DNA of 64,000 nt from Aurantiacibacter sp. MUD61 (GCF_027912455.1 NZ_CP115446.1:2007501-2071500); one strand, 5' to 3'; shown: positions 8,476 through 18,035, counted from the stretch's first letter. The notes: generated by a model from the letters alone, not told the origin. Numbers and translations: made by a program.

Positions 8476-8880
8476 TCAGGCGGTCGCTGCGTCGACCATG
8501 CCGTCCAGCGCCTTCATGCAATCTTCCATGCATTCGCGGCACATTTTCTCGCAGCGGCGGCAGTGATCGTTGTCGTGCTTGGCGCATTCCTCGGCGCAGA
8601 CCTTGCAGGCGATGATGCAGGCTTCAAGCAGCGATTTGATGACGACAGTGTTGCCGTGCGTGCGGCGGGCGGCAACGGTGCTGACGGCCTGGCAGATGTC
8701 CGAGCAATCCGAGCATTTGCGGATGCATTCCGACATATCGCCGGTTTCGGCATTGCACGCATCGGCGCAGGAATTGCAGATCGCCGCGCAATACATGGCA
8801 TATTTCACCGCCTGCGCCAGCTGCTCGTTGTAATCGTCACCCACACTGGGATGCTCGCTAATCATTTCCTTGATCGACAT
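8476..8880 (-). CDS. Four-helix-bundle cysteine-rich copper-binding protein (DUF326/Csp-like)
   Basis: The protein has 134 residues, of which 17 are Cys, arranged as CxxC, CxxxC and similar pairs along predicted helices (for example CAAICNSCADAC near residue 31 and CRRCEKMCRECMEDC near the C-terminus). This is the pattern of the copper-storage (Csp/DUF326) four-helix bundle, which binds Cu(I) inside the bundle. There is no signal peptide, so a cytosolic Csp3-like role is more likely than a periplasmic one. A good AAGGAG site precedes the ATG. No copper exporter or regulator is adjacent, so the metal role is inferred from family alone. Confidence 0.9.
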   Translation of the reverse strand: MSIKEMISEHPSVGDDYNEQLAQAVKYAMYCAAICNSCADACNAETGDMSECIRKCSDCSDICQAVSTVAARRTHGNTVVIKSLLEACIIACKVCAEECAKHDNDHCRRCEKMCRECMEDCMKALDGMVDAATA

Positions 8881-9163
8881 GGCTTTTCTCCTTGGTTGCC
8901 AGATCAGCGAACGGGGCGGGGGATTGGTTCCGACTGGGGATAACTTCGATGTTGGGTTGCGAGCGGCGCCTACAAAGAGAAGTTTATCTAGTCGGGAATT
9001 TTTTGGAGCGACCCCGAATCGAATAAATCCTTAGCTGGAACTGTAACTTTGCGACGTGACGGCATCCCTCTACCAGCCACAAGAAGCTGGCGAGACATAA
9101 CCGGATCAAGCCAACGGCAGACAGCGACGGTATCGAATAGCTCGGTAGATACGGAGAATGACC

Positions 9164-9385
9164 ATGCCTTACTGGCGTGTAAGAATCCGTGCGCGTTGCG
9201 AAGGTTGGTACTGGGAATGCCGTGATCCAAATGGCAATTTCATTTGCAGTTCACCCATTAGCTTTGCGCATCGGTGGCAGGCGGTTCAAAATTTCGAGCG
9301 AATGTTCGCGGATCATTGGGCCACAAACGACTCTCGTGAAATAGACGAGGCGCGAACAGGTACTGATTGGGGATGTGAGCTTTAG
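9164..9385 (+). CDS. Small hypothetical protein rich in Trp and Cys
   Basis: The protein has 73 residues and is mostly polar, with several Trp and Cys (CEGWYWECRDPNG) in a beta-rich-looking N-terminal half followed by a helix-like segment (FAHRWQAVQNFERMF). The fold may resemble small YegP/DUF1508-type proteins, but I cannot identify a family with confidence. ATG at 9164 is preferred to 9158 because GGAG at 9153-9156 is correctly spaced only for the former. The gene is more AT-rich than its neighbours. It ends 28 bp before rmuC and could share its transcript. Confidence 0.5.
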   Translation: MPYWRVRIRARCEGWYWECRDPNGNFICSSPISFAHRWQAVQNFERMFADHWATNDSREIDEARTGTDWGCEL

Positions 9386-9413
9386 CTCATGTCCCTTTTC
9401 AGGGAGAACTCGA

Positions 9414-10823
9414 ATGCAAATTGAATATATCGTACTCATCTCTGTCACGATCGCGCTGGTAATCGGCGCTGGCCTCGGCTGGTTCTTTGGATCGCGACCC
9501 GTGGCCGATTGGAAAGCCCGCCATGCCGAACGCGATGCGGAGGCGAAGGCGCTGGATGAGAAATTCCGCAAGGCGATTGTCGATCTGGAGAACGCCACTG
9601 TTCGTGCGGAACGCGCGGACGGGCTCGAAAAGCGGCTGGATGAAGCGCGCGAAGAGCTTACCGGGCTGAAGGCTCAGGCGGCAGGTTTTGCCGAGCAGAA
9701 ACGTTTGCTCGAAGAAAGCCGTGAGAAGCTGCTGAAGGAATTCGAGAACACCGGCGCTGCGGTTCTGGGCAAGGCTCAGGAGGCATTCCTCGCCCGGGCG
9801 AACGAACGCTTCGCCCATTCGGAAAAGGCCAGTGCGGAGAAGCTTTCGACGCTCCTGAAGCCCGTCGATGATCGGCTGAAGAAATATGAGGCCCAGGTCG
9901 AGCAATTGGAAGCCAAGCGCGTCGATGCCTTCGGCCAATTGACTGGCCTTATCGAGAATATGCGGCGCGGGCAGGAAGAGGTGCGGCGCGAGGCGCAGCG
10001 TCTCGGTAACTCGCTCACCAATGCTCCCAAGGCGCGCGGGCGCTGGGGAGAGCGGGCGCTGCAGAATGTGCTCGAGCAGTGCGGCCTGTCCGAACATACC
10101 GATTTCCAGCTGGAGCAGTCGGTCGATACCGAAGGCGGGAGGCTGCGGCCCGATGCCATCGTGCATGTGCCGGGGCAGAAGAAACTGGTGATCGATGCCA
10201 AGGTCTCGCTCAACGCCTATCAGGCCGCGTTCGAGGCGGATGACGAGGATGAGCGCGCACGGCAGATGGGCCTGCATGCGAAGTCGATGCGCAACCACGT
10301 GCAGACGCTGGGTGCCAAAAGCTACCAAAGCCAGTTCGACGATGCACCCGACTATGTGGTGATGTTCGTGCCGGGTGAGCACTTCGTAGCCGCCGCGTTG
10401 GAAGCCGATCCAGAGCTGTGGGATTTCGCCTTCAAGAACGGCGTGCTGCTCGCCACGCCGACCAATCTGGTCGCCATCGCCCGAACCGTCGCGCAGGTCT
10501 GGCGGCAGGACAAGATGGCCGCCGAAGCGCAGGAAATCGGCAAGATGGGCGCAGAGCTCTACGACCGGCTCCGCGTGGCTGCCGAACACATGAAGCGCGT
10601 CGGTGGCGGGCTCGAAACGGCGGTCAGCAATTACAACAAATTTGTCGGCAGCTTCGAACGCAACGTCCTCACGTCAGGCAAGCGCATGGCCGAAAAGGGT
10701 CTCGAAATTTCCAAGGAAATCGAAGACGTCCCGCTCGTCGAAGGCGCGCCGCGCTATACGGCGGAAGACATTTCGGAGGATGATCCCGCACTGCTGTTGC
10801 AGGGCGATGGTGAGAAGAAATAA
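9414..10823 (+). CDS. rmuC: DNA recombination protein RmuC
   Basis: RmuC limits DNA inversion at short inverted repeats and is thought to be a nuclease-fold protein. The 469-residue protein has an N-terminal membrane anchor (residues 5-22, IVLISVTIALVIGAGLGWFF), a long coiled coil (about 30-180) and the conserved RmuC domain with GRWGERALQNVLEQCGL, DAIVHVPGQKKLVIDAKVSL and PDYVVMFVPGEHF. The start at 9414 has an AGGGAGAA site at 9401; an upstream in-frame ATG at 9375 lacks one and would precede the anchor with polar residues. The gene ends 18 bp from the convergent RNA methyltransferase gene. Confidence 0.95.
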   Translation: MQIEYIVLISVTIALVIGAGLGWFFGSRPVADWKARHAERDAEAKALDEKFRKAIVDLENATVRAERADGLEKRLDEAREELTGLKAQAAGFAEQKRLLEESREKLLKEFENTGAAVLGKAQEAFLARANERFAHSEKASAEKLSTLLKPVDDRLKKYEAQVEQLEAKRVDAFGQLTGLIENMRRGQEEVRREAQRLGNSLTNAPKARGRWGERALQNVLEQCGLSEHTDFQLEQSVDTEGGRLRPDAIVHVPGQKKLVIDAKVSLNAYQAAFEADDEDERARQMGLHAKSMRNHVQTLGAKSYQSQFDDAPDYVVMFVPGEHFVAAALEADPELWDFAFKNGVLLATPTNLVAIARTVAQVWRQDKMAAEAQEIGKMGAELYDRLRVAAEHMKRVGGGLETAVSNYNKFVGSFERNVLTSGKRMAEKGLEISKEIEDVPLVEGAPRYTAEDISEDDPALLLQGDGEKK

Positions 10824-10841
10824 GCGGCGGCTTCTGCCAAA

Positions 10842-11642
10842 CTAGCGATCAAGACTCGCAAGCACTTCGTAGCCGAGCACCGCTGCCGCCACCGCAGCAT
10901 TCAGGCTGTCGGCGCGCCCCTTCATCGGCATGGTGACACGCAGATCGCAGGCCGCTTCATAGGCTTCGGGCAGGCCTTGGGACTCGTTCCCCACCATCAC
11001 AAAGCACGGCGCAGCATAGGGTGCTTCGCGATAGGGCACGGCATCGCGCAATGACGCGGCCACCAGTTGCCCTTCACCTTCGCGCAGCCAGTTGTGGAAT
11101 TCACTCCACGGTGCGCGAGCGATGTTTTGTGTGAATATGGCGCCCATGCTGGCGCGAACGGCCTCCACACTGAAGGGATCGGCGCAATCGTCGATCAGGA
11201 TCAAGCCGCCTGCGCCGATTGCATCGCCTGTACGCAGCATCGTGCCGAGATTGCCAGGGTCGCGCAGCGCTTGCGCCACCAGCCAGATTTTCGCGCTGGT
11301 CCGGTCCAGTGCGCCCAGCGACGTATCGAACTCGGCAAAGACGCCGGCCACGCTTTGCGGATTGTCCTTACCGGTGATTTTGCCGAGAATGTCGGGGCTG
11401 GTGGTGATCACCTCCCCACCGGCGCTTTCGACGGCGTTTTCCAGCGCGCTGAGCAGCGGATGGTCATCGCGCCGCTCTGCCATCACCAGCACTTCGGGCA
11501 CACGCCCGCTTTCGCGCGCATCGGTGAGCAATCGCAGGCCTTCGGCGAGGAATTTGCCCTCGCGCTTGCGATGCTTCTTCTCGCGCAGGCTGCGCAGATA
11601 TTTGACGGTGGCATTGGAAAAGCCGGTGATGTGCTTGCGCAT
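10842..11642 (-). CDS. TrmH/SpoU-family RNA 2'-O-methyltransferase
   Basis: This is a SAM-dependent SPOUT (knotted) methyltransferase acting on rRNA or tRNA ribose. The N-terminal substrate-binding domain is followed by the three SPOUT motifs: ALRDPGNLGTMLRT, FVMVGNESQGLP, and MPMKGRADSLNAAVAAAVLGYE. The start at 11642 gives 266 residues and leaves 34 bp after the HPr gene; a longer in-frame start at 11738 would run into the HPr gene and adds unrelated sequence. It sits at the end of the chvI-to-HPr cluster and may be read from the same transcript. Whether it acts on rRNA (RlmB-like) or tRNA is not decidable here. Confidence 0.92.
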   Translation of the reverse strand: MRKHITGFSNATVKYLRSLREKKHRKREGKFLAEGLRLLTDARESGRVPEVLVMAERRDDHPLLSALENAVESAGGEVITTSPDILGKITGKDNPQSVAGVFAEFDTSLGALDRTSAKIWLVAQALRDPGNLGTMLRTGDAIGAGGLILIDDCADPFSVEAVRASMGAIFTQNIARAPWSEFHNWLREGEGQLVAASLRDAVPYREAPYAAPCFVMVGNESQGLPEAYEAACDLRVTMPMKGRADSLNAAVAAAVLGYEVLASLDR

Positions 11643-11676
11643 GGCGCTTCTACTCGCCGCGCGGGCGGCGCTCCAT

Positions 11677-11958
11677 TCAGTCTTCGCCGAAGCCGGTTTC
11701 CACCAGCTCGACAAGCTCGGCGAGCCGTGCTTCGGCATTTTCTCCCTCGACGGAGAGAACGACGGTATCGCCCTTGGCCGCGCCCAGCATCATCAGGCCG
11801 AGGATCGAGGTGCCGAGCGCATCATTGCCATCCTTGGCAACTTTGACCGTGCTGCCTTCCATCTCCGCCGCTGCGGCGACGAATTTGGCGCTGGCACGGG
11901 CGTGCAGGCCGCGCTTGTTGACGATCAGGACTTCCTTGCTGTTGCCGCTCAACCCCAA
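11677..11958 (-). CDS. ptsH: HPr phosphocarrier protein (regulatory PTS)
   Basis: HPr passes phosphate from PEP/Enzyme I to EIIA proteins. The 93-residue protein has the active-site motif GLHARAS, with the phospho-acceptor His at residue 19, and the regulatory serine context TSILGLMMLGA (Ser51, corresponding to Ser46 of other HPr). The second site fits the presence of hprK in the same cluster. It lies 9 bp downstream of the EIIA gene. No sugar permease (EIIB/EIIC) is present, so this is the regulatory, non-transporting PTS typical of alphaproteobacteria. Confidence 0.93.
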   Translation of the reverse strand: MGLSGNSKEVLIVNKRGLHARASAKFVAAAAEMEGSTVKVAKDGNDALGTSILGLMMLGAAKGDTVVLSVEGENAEARLAELVELVETGFGED

Positions 11959-11967
11959 AAACCCCTT

Positions 11968-12372
11968 TCAGGCATCCTGGCCGAGAAACTCGGATGCCAT
12001 CGTAATGTAATTGCGCCCCGCATCGCGCGCCGCTTCGGCTGCCGCCGCCAAAGGCATTTCCTTGCGTGCACCGGCGAGGCGGATCAGCATCGGCAGATTG
12101 ATGCCGGCGATTACTTCAGTCTTGCCCGGTTGCAGCAGCGAAATCGCGAGATTGGAGGGCGTGCCGCCGAACAGATCGGTCAGCAGGATCGCGCCTTTTC
12201 CGGAATCGACGGTCTTGATAGCCTTGGCGATATCCGCACGGCGCAGCTCCATATCGTCATTGGGGCCGATGCAGATGGTGGCGACGCCTTCCTGCTGCCC
12301 CACCACATGTTCCATGGCGGCAACAAATTCATCGGCCAGCTGGCCGTGCGTCACGAGTATGATCCCGATCAT
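11968..12372 (-). CDS. PTS EIIA component, mannose-family fold (regulatory)
   Basis: The protein has 134 residues. The N-terminus LVTHGQLADEF contains the phospho-accepting His9 typical of EIIA-Man, and LLTDLFGGTPSNLA is the second conserved block. In alphaproteobacteria lacking mannose permeases this protein (EIIA-Ntr2/ManX-like) is a phosphorylation sensor fed by HPr. It lies between rapZ (55 bp upstream) and ptsH (9 bp downstream), so the phosphorelay partners are co-encoded. Enzyme I is not in the window. Confidence 0.92.
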   Translation of the reverse strand: MIGIILVTHGQLADEFVAAMEHVVGQQEGVATICIGPNDDMELRRADIAKAIKTVDSGKGAILLTDLFGGTPSNLAISLLQPGKTEVIAGINLPMLIRLAGARKEMPLAAAAEAARDAGRNYITMASEFLGQDA

Positions 12373-12427
12373 CGACGATTAAAGCTCTTACGGGGCGACC
12401 AGCTTATTTGCGGAAACATCACACTCA

Positions 12428-13336
12428 TCACGATTGCTGCGTGCCTTCTACCAGTTCCGCAGCGCGGGACCCCAGATTGCGATGCAGGACCGTGGGCGAA
12501 AAGCCGCCCTCGCGCAAGACCTGCGCCATTTTCTCAGCCGTGTAGACGCTACGGTGTCTCCCTCCGGTACAGCCGAAGGCGATGTTGACGTAGGCCTTGC
12601 CTTGCTCGGCATAGCGCGGGAGGAGTTCCAGCAGCAGCGATTTGATCTTGTCGAAGGTGGAGGCGAAAACCGCGCTCTTCTCGATGAAATCGCCGACATC
12701 GCTGTCTAGCCCAGTCTGCTCTTTCAGGCCCGGCTCCCAATGTGGATTGTCGAGATAGCGCATGTCGAACACCAGATCGGCTGTGGGCGGCTTGCCGCGC
12801 GCAAAGCCGAAGCTGGAGACGGTGACCGTCATTTCGGTCGGCGCGGTTTGCGCAAATTGATCGCGAATCGTCTGCTTCAGATCGTTGACCGTGAAATCGG
12901 TCGTGTCGATCAGCACATCGGCCCAGCGCCGTAGCGGTGCGAGCAGTTCGCGCTCCGCCGCGATGCCGGATACGACCGGCAAATCCTGCGCCAGAAAATG
13001 GCGCCGCCGTGTCTCGTTGAAGCGGCGTTCCAGCTCATTGCCCGCGCAATCGAGGAAAAGCGTGGTGATCGGAATATCATCGTCTTCAAGCCAACCTTTG
13101 ACCTGTTCGATGACATCCTCCGGCACGAAACCGCGTGTACGGCAGTCAAACCCGATAGCGAGCGAAAACGGCTCATTGTCATGGCCCACCAGCCTATCGA
13201 GCAGGCGGATGGGGAAATTGTCGATCGACTCCCAGCCTAGGTCCTCCAGCTCGCGAAGGGCGGTGGATTTGCCGGCTCCCAGCATGCCGGTGACCAGCAG
13301 GATTCGTTGCGGCTTGGGACGGGTAGGATCAGCCAT
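12428..13336 (-). CDS. rapZ: RNase adapter protein RapZ / nucleotide-binding protein
   Basis: The RapZ family binds nucleotides and, in Enterobacteria, guides RNase E to the GlmZ sRNA. The protein has 302 residues. The Walker A motif GMLGAGKST is at residues 17-25, followed by the family block LEDLGWESIDNFP, and the C-terminal domain carries FGCTGGRHRSVY. The role in alphaproteobacteria is not established, since GlmZ is not known there; linkage to hprK, EIIA and HPr suggests a link to the regulatory PTS. It lies 45 bp downstream of hprK in the same direction. Confidence 0.95.
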   Translation of the reverse strand: MADPTRPKPQRILLVTGMLGAGKSTALRELEDLGWESIDNFPIRLLDRLVGHDNEPFSLAIGFDCRTRGFVPEDVIEQVKGWLEDDDIPITTLFLDCAGNELERRFNETRRRHFLAQDLPVVSGIAAERELLAPLRRWADVLIDTTDFTVNDLKQTIRDQFAQTAPTEMTVTVSSFGFARGKPPTADLVFDMRYLDNPHWEPGLKEQTGLDSDVGDFIEKSAVFASTFDKIKSLLLELLPRYAEQGKAYVNIAFGCTGGRHRSVYTAEKMAQVLREGGFSPTVLHRNLGSRAAELVEGTQQS

Positions 13337-13381
13337 GATGTGCGATGTGCGCCTTCATTCTGCAAAAGGGAACACTAAACC

Positions 13382-13813
13382 TTAGGCGGTATCGGGGATT
13401 TGCCCGTAAATCTCGAGCGCAGCTTCGGCGCGCAAGGGCAGGGCGGGGGTGTCCGGATAGAGATCGACCTGCGGCACCGGCTCGCCCAGCAGCAGCGCCT
13501 CATTGGTCCCCAAAGGCAGTCGCTCGGCCTCAGCGGTCAGATGGATCACGATAGAAATGGGCGCGCTGGTGGTCGGCACTTCCAGCAGGCCGACATTACG
13601 GATTTCGATCAGACCTTCGGTATTGGGCGGGGGCGAGGCGACGATCCGGCCATTGTCCTTGGTCAGAACGACCCCGTCATCGCCAACGAGCTCCGCCCCG
13701 CGATCAAGGAGGGCGAGTGCCAGGCTCGATTTTCCGCTGCCCGGTTCTCCGGTAATCAGCATGCCGCGCCCGCGCATCGAAATGCAGCTTACATTGGCCA
13801 TCACATCAGTCAT
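13382..13813 (-). CDS. hprK: HPr kinase/phosphorylase, short alphaproteobacterial form
   Basis: HprK phosphorylates a serine of HPr using ATP, and reverses it. At 143 residues this is only the C-terminal catalytic domain; the N-terminal domain of Gram-positive HprK (about 130 residues) is absent, as is usual in alphaproteobacteria. The Walker A motif GEPGSGKS is at residues 22-29, followed by LVGDDGVVL. The gene lies 19 bp after chvG and 45 bp before rapZ. The chvI-chvG-hprK order is a conserved alphaproteobacterial synteny. Confidence 0.93.
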   Translation of the reverse strand: MTDVMANVSCISMRGRGMLITGEPGSGKSSLALALLDRGAELVGDDGVVLTKDNGRIVASPPPNTEGLIEIRNVGLLEVPTTSAPISIVIHLTAEAERLPLGTNEALLLGEPVPQVDLYPDTPALPLRAEAALEIYGQIPDTA

Positions 13814-13832
13814 GATCGTGTGTCGTCATCCT

Positions 13833-15389
13833 TCAGGCAGCAGGGAGTTCGAGCATCAGGCGAGCGCCGCCGAGCTCGCCGCTCTCATCATCTACGCTGA
13901 GCGATCCGTCATGCGCCTCGGCAATAGTGCGACCGATGGCGAGCCCAAGCCCGCTGTGATCGCCGAAAGTCTCCGCATCGGGGCGGTGCGAGTGGAAGCG
14001 CCGGAAGACTTTCTCTCGTTCGTTTTCGGGGATGCCCGGCCCTTCATCGCACACGCTGGCCTGCACGCGGCCTTCGCTGTGGCGTATCTCCACAAGGATG
14101 CGCCCACCATCGGGCGAGAAGGATATGGCGTTGTCGAGCAGGTTTTCGGCAATCCGTTCCAGCCGGATGGGCACGCCCATGACGGTCGCCCGCTCACTGG
14201 GACAGCGCATTTCAATCGAGCAGCCGCTCGCTTCGCCGCGATCCTTTTTGCGCGCGACGACATTCGCGAAGAGGTCACACAAATCGACCGGCTCGAAAGT
14301 CGCGCGGCTCAGCTCTGCATCGATGCGGCTGGCTTCGGAAATTTCGGTGACGAGGCGATCGATGCGGCGCACATCATGCGCGGCGACATCGACCAACTGC
14401 GCTCGCAACTCCGGATCCTCAACCTTGCGCAGGCTTTCGGTCGCGCTCCGTAGGGAAGCGAGCGGGTTCTTGATCTCATGCGCGACATCGGCGGCGAAGG
14501 TTTCCACGGCATCGATCCGCTGGCGAAGTGTTGCGGTCATATCGGAAACGGCACGGGCGAGCAGGCCGATTTCATCGCCACGCTCCTGCATGCGCGGCAC
14601 TTCGATGTCGCGCTCGCGGCCCAATCTCACGCGCTGGGTCGATTGCACCAGCCGCCGAAGCGGTTCGATGATTGTGTTCGCGAGGTAGAGCGAGAGGATG
14701 GTGGAGACCACCAGCGCCAGCAGGATGATCGTCATGAGACTGGTGCGCGCCGCGCGCACGGCCTGGGTGATATCGACGGCATTGCGCGTGGTGAGCAGGC
14801 TGGCGCCGTTCACACCCACCGGCGCGGCGGCGTTGATCACCGGCGTGCCATCGGGCGCACGGCGGAGTTCGATCTGCGATAGGCCCTGTTGCCGCACACG
14901 GGCGAGTTCAGGCCAGCTGTCTGCCATTGTGTCGGCAGGCTCTGCATAGGCTGGCGGGGAGGGCGCGCCCACCACGATATTGACCGCATCGTCGGTCCAG
15001 CGGGCGAGATCTTCGAAGAATGGTTCGGCGACCGGGTCGTCAAAAGTGAAGCTGGGCTCGTCCAGCGCAAAGCTGTCTGCAACCAGCGCGCCCGAGGCAT
15101 CGTACATGCGCAGCCGCATGCGCTGCTCGCGCCCGATCTGGCTGAGAAGCGCCTCTTGCCGTTCCACCGTCGCCCCTGCCAGCGCCTCAGCCGTGATCTG
15201 CGCTTCGATGCGGGCGAGCTTGAAGCGTTCGTCGAGCAACTGGCGGCGGTAGGAGTCGAGAAAGAACAGACTTCCCGCCAGCACCAGCAGCGGAATGAGG
15301 TTCACCATAAGAATGCGCGTGGTGAGCGAAACGCCAAGCGGGAAGGCGAGCCGTTCGAAACGCGAAGATGCCTGATCGGTATCAGCCAT
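13833..15389 (-). CDS. chvG: Sensor histidine kinase ChvG (ExoS-type)
   Basis: This 518-residue inner-membrane kinase has a first transmembrane helix at about residues 24-45, a periplasmic sensor region to about 215, a second helix (TSLMTIILLALVVSTILSL), a HAMP linker, a DHp domain with the phospho-acceptor His in FAADVAHEIKNPLASL (about 300), and an ATPase domain with N box ENLLDNAISFSPDGG and G boxes DEGPGIPE and GLGLAIGR. ChvG senses envelope or acid stress and phosphorylates ChvI. The periplasmic inhibitor ExoR is not encoded here. The start lies 2 bp after chvI. Confidence 0.95.
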   Translation of the reverse strand: MADTDQASSRFERLAFPLGVSLTTRILMVNLIPLLVLAGSLFFLDSYRRQLLDERFKLARIEAQITAEALAGATVERQEALLSQIGREQRMRLRMYDASGALVADSFALDEPSFTFDDPVAEPFFEDLARWTDDAVNIVVGAPSPPAYAEPADTMADSWPELARVRQQGLSQIELRRAPDGTPVINAAAPVGVNGASLLTTRNAVDITQAVRAARTSLMTIILLALVVSTILSLYLANTIIEPLRRLVQSTQRVRLGRERDIEVPRMQERGDEIGLLARAVSDMTATLRQRIDAVETFAADVAHEIKNPLASLRSATESLRKVEDPELRAQLVDVAAHDVRRIDRLVTEISEASRIDAELSRATFEPVDLCDLFANVVARKKDRGEASGCSIEMRCPSERATVMGVPIRLERIAENLLDNAISFSPDGGRILVEIRHSEGRVQASVCDEGPGIPENEREKVFRRFHSHRPDAETFGDHSGLGLAIGRTIAEAHDGSLSVDDESGELGGARLMLELPAA

Positions 15390-15391
15390 GA

Positions 15392-16189
15392 TCAGCCATC
15401 GGAAAAGCTGTATCCCGCGCCATACAGCGTTTCGATCGCGCCGAACTCCGGGTCTGCCTTGCGGAATTTCCGGCGCAGCCGCTTGATGTGAGAATCGACC
15501 GTGCGATCATCGACGAAGATATCGTCAGGATAGGCGGCATCCATCAGCTGGTTGCGGCTTTTGATGACGCCAGGACGCTGGGCGAGCGCTTCCAGGATCA
15601 GGAATTCAGTCACCGTCAGGCTGACGGGATCGCCCTGCCACGTCACCTGGTGGCGCGCCGGGTCCATGACCAATCGGCCGCGCACCATCATGCCGTTCTC
15701 TGGTGTCGCGGTGGTAGTAGAGCCCTCGCTCGCAGGCTCCAGCGGAGCGGCACGGCGCAGGATGGTGCGAATGCGGGCGAGGAGCAGTCGCTGGCTGAAC
15801 GGCTTGGCGATATAATCATCCGCGCCCATGGCGAGGCCAGCTTCTTCGTCGGCTTCCTGATCCTTGCTGGTGAGGAAGATCACCGGCAGGTCCGATGTCG
15901 CGCGCAGTTTCTGCAGCAATTCCATCCCGTCCATGCGCGGCATCTTGATGTCGAATACGGCCAGATCAGGCGGATTGCTCTGCAAGGCCGCGAGCGCCGC
16001 TTCGCCATCCGAATATACCCGTGTGGCATAACCTTCTGCCTGCAGGGCGATGGAAAGCGTGGTCAGGATATTGCGATCATCATCCACCAGAGCGATGACC
16101 CGCTGGCTCGCTTCACCTTGCGCGTCGCCACCTAGCGCAGCCTCGCCAACGGGTGGGGTTTCTGCATTGTCCTGATCTGGATGCGTCAT
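15392..16189 (-). CDS. chvI: Response regulator ChvI (OmpR family)
   Basis: The product has 265 residues with a receiver domain (DDD at 36-38, phospho-acceptor Asp80 in [13 protein letters not shown], conserved Lys in DYIAKPF) and a winged-helix DNA-binding domain ([27 protein letters not shown]). The start at 16189 (MTHPDQ) has an AGAGG site. A longer in-frame extension to 16321 lacks homology and covers the promoter region shared with pckA. About 30 poorly conserved residues precede the receiver. It is the first gene of the leftward regulatory cluster and diverges from pckA. Confidence 0.95.
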   Translation of the reverse strand: MTHPDQDNAETPPVGEAALGGDAQGEASQRVIALVDDDRNILTTLSIALQAEGYATRVYSDGEAALAALQSNPPDLAVFDIKMPRMDGMELLQKLRATSDLPVIFLTSKDQEADEEAGLAMGADDYIAKPFSQRLLLARIRTILRRAAPLEPASEGSTTTATPENGMMVRGRLVMDPARHQVTWQGDPVSLTVTEFLILEALAQRPGVIKSRNQLMDAAYPDDIFVDDRTVDSHIKRLRRKFRKADPEFGAIETLYGAGYSFSDG

Positions 16190-16427
16190 TGCGTGCCTCT
16201 CTTGCGATGGGCCTAACTTTTCGCTGGCCGATAGACAACTTTCTTGCGCCTGCACGCATGGGAAAACCCGGATTTCGTATATGTGAACGATAACAATGCG
16301 GACATGCCGGGTGATCGGCATCCGCGTAAATTGACGCAGGCCTTTTCGGCTCCTATGCGGACCCTCAACCGCTTACGCATACGAATGCGCAGCTTTCCGG
16401 ATTCGCCCTATATTGAGGAGCTTAGAC

Positions 16428-18035
16428 TTGTCCGTTTCGCTTTCCGTGCCGCTGTCCCAACAGGGCATAGCCACTTCCGCCACGATCCACGCCAATCTCG
16501 GCACGCCCGCTCTGGTCGAGCATGCGATTGCCAATGGCGAAGGCCGCCTCGCCAAGCAGGGGCCGCTGGTGGTGGAAACCGGCAAGCACACCGGCCGCAG
16601 TGCGAAGGACAAGTTCATCGTCCGCGATGGCGAGACCGAGGACACCGTATGGTGGGATAACAATGCCAGCATGAGCCCCGAGCATTTCGCCAAACTAAAG
16701 GAAGACTTCATGGCGGCGCTGGGTGAAAAGGACACGCTTTACGTCGCCGATCTGTTCGGCGGCAGCCAGCCGGAGCATCGCGTCAAAGTGCGCGTGATCA
16801 ACGAATTCGCCTGGCACAACATGTTCATTCGCACGATGCTGTGCCGTCCCACGGCAGAAGAACTGGACGGTTTTACGCCCGAATACACGGTGATCGACCT
16901 GCCGAGCTTCAAAGCCAATCCGGACCGCCACGGCACTCGCAGCGAGACTGTGGTTGCGGTGAACCTGTCAGAAAAGCTGATCCTAATTGGCGGCACGCAA
17001 TATGCGGGCGAAATGAAGAAGAGCGTTTTCGGCATTCTCAACTATTTGCTGCCGGTGAAGGGCGTGATGCCGATGCACTGTTCGGCAAATACCGGCCCAG
17101 ACGGCAAGACGGCGGTGTTCTTCGGCCTGTCCGGTACGGGTAAAACGACGCTGAGTGCCGATGCCAGCCGCACGCTGATCGGCGATGACGAGCATGGCTG
17201 GAGCGATCAGGCGGTCTTCAACTTCGAGGGCGGCTGCTATGCCAAGATGATCCGCCTGTGCGAAGAGGCCGAGCCGGAAATCTTCGCCACCACACGCATG
17301 TTCGGCACAGTGCTGGAAAATGTGGTTATGGACCCGGATACGCGCGAGCTCGATTTTGATGACAACTCGCTCGCCGAAAACAGCCGCGGTGCATACCCAA
17401 TCGATTTCATTCCCAACACTTCGGAAGAAAATCTGGGACCGGTCCCAAGCAATGTCATCATGCTGACTGCCGATGCTTTCGGTGTGCTGCCTCCGATCGC
17501 GCGGCTGACGCCCGACCAGGCCATGTATCACTTCCTGTCGGGCTACACCGCGAAAGTGGCGGGCACCGAAATCGGCGTAACCGAGCCTGAGGCAACCTTC
17601 AGCACGTGCTTCGGCGCGCCTTTCATGCCGCGTCATCCCAGCGTCTACGGCAATCTGCTGAAAGAGCGCATCGCCAAGGGCGGTGTGCAGTGCTGGCTGC
17701 TCAACACCGGCTGGACCGGCGGCAAATACGGCGTAGGCAATCGCATGCCCATCAAGGCGACGCGCGCGCTTTTGAATGCTGCGCTCGACGGCAAGATGGA
17801 CGATGTCGAATACCGCAAGGATGCGAATTTCGGCTTCGAAGTGCCGGTGAGCGTGCCTGCTCTCGAGGAAGCGGGCATCGATCAGGGCATTCTCGATCCG
17901 CGCAGCACCTGGACCGACAAGGACGAATATGATCGCACCGCCGAAAAGCTGGTGCAGCTCTTCGTCGACAATTTCGAGCCCTTCGCAGCCCATGTCGATG
18001 AGAGCGTCCGTCAGGCCGCTCCGCAACACGCATAG
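16428..18035 (+). CDS. pckA: Phosphoenolpyruvate carboxykinase (ATP)
   Basis: PckA converts oxaloacetate and ATP to PEP, CO2 and ADP, the committed gluconeogenic step. The 535-residue protein has the substrate region TGRSAKDKF, the kinase-1a loop GLSGTGKTT (233-241), the metal-binding GDDEHGWSD and the [15 protein letters not shown] motif. TTG at 16428 is chosen because GAGGAG at 16415-16420 is spaced 7 nt from it; an in-frame TTG at 16413 has no site. It diverges from chvI across 238 bp. A strong terminator follows. ChvI control of pckA would fit the arrangement but is not shown by sequence. Confidence 0.96.
   Translation: MSVSLSVPLSQQGIATSATIHANLGTPALVEHAIANGEGRLAKQGPLVVETGKHTGRSAKDKFIVRDGETEDTVWWDNNASMSPEHFAKLKEDFMAALGEKDTLYVADLFGGSQPEHRVKVRVINEFAWHNMFIRTMLCRPTAEELDGFTPEYTVIDLPSFKANPDRHGTRSETVVAVNLSEKLILIGGTQYAGEMKKSVFGILNYLLPVKGVMPMHCSANTGPDGKTAVFFGLSGTGKTTLSADASRTLIGDDEHGWSDQAVFNFEGGCYAKMIRLCEEAEPEIFATTRMFGTVLENVVMDPDTRELDFDDNSLAENSRGAYPIDFIPNTSEENLGPVPSNVIMLTADAFGVLPPIARLTPDQAMYHFLSGYTAKVAGTEIGVTEPEATFSTCFGAPFMPRHPSVYGNLLKERIAKGGVQCWLLNTGWTGGKYGVGNRMPIKATRALLNAALDGKMDDVEYRKDANFGFEVPVSVPALEEAGIDQGILDPRSTWTDKDEYDRTAEKLVQLFVDNFEPFAAHVDESVRQAAPQHA

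Noticed and set aside
9399..10589. Minus-strand frame of nearly 400 codons
   Set aside because: Exact antisense of rmuC with no recognised motif.
12640..12665. CTTGTCGAAGG inside rapZ as a further copy of the TTCGACAAGCTCAGG repeat
   Set aside because: Only a short core matches and the flanks differ; likely coincidence in coding sequence.
16983..18029. Minus-strand frame of about 348 codons within pckA
   Set aside because: Antisense of a highly conserved enzyme, no ribosome-binding site and no family.
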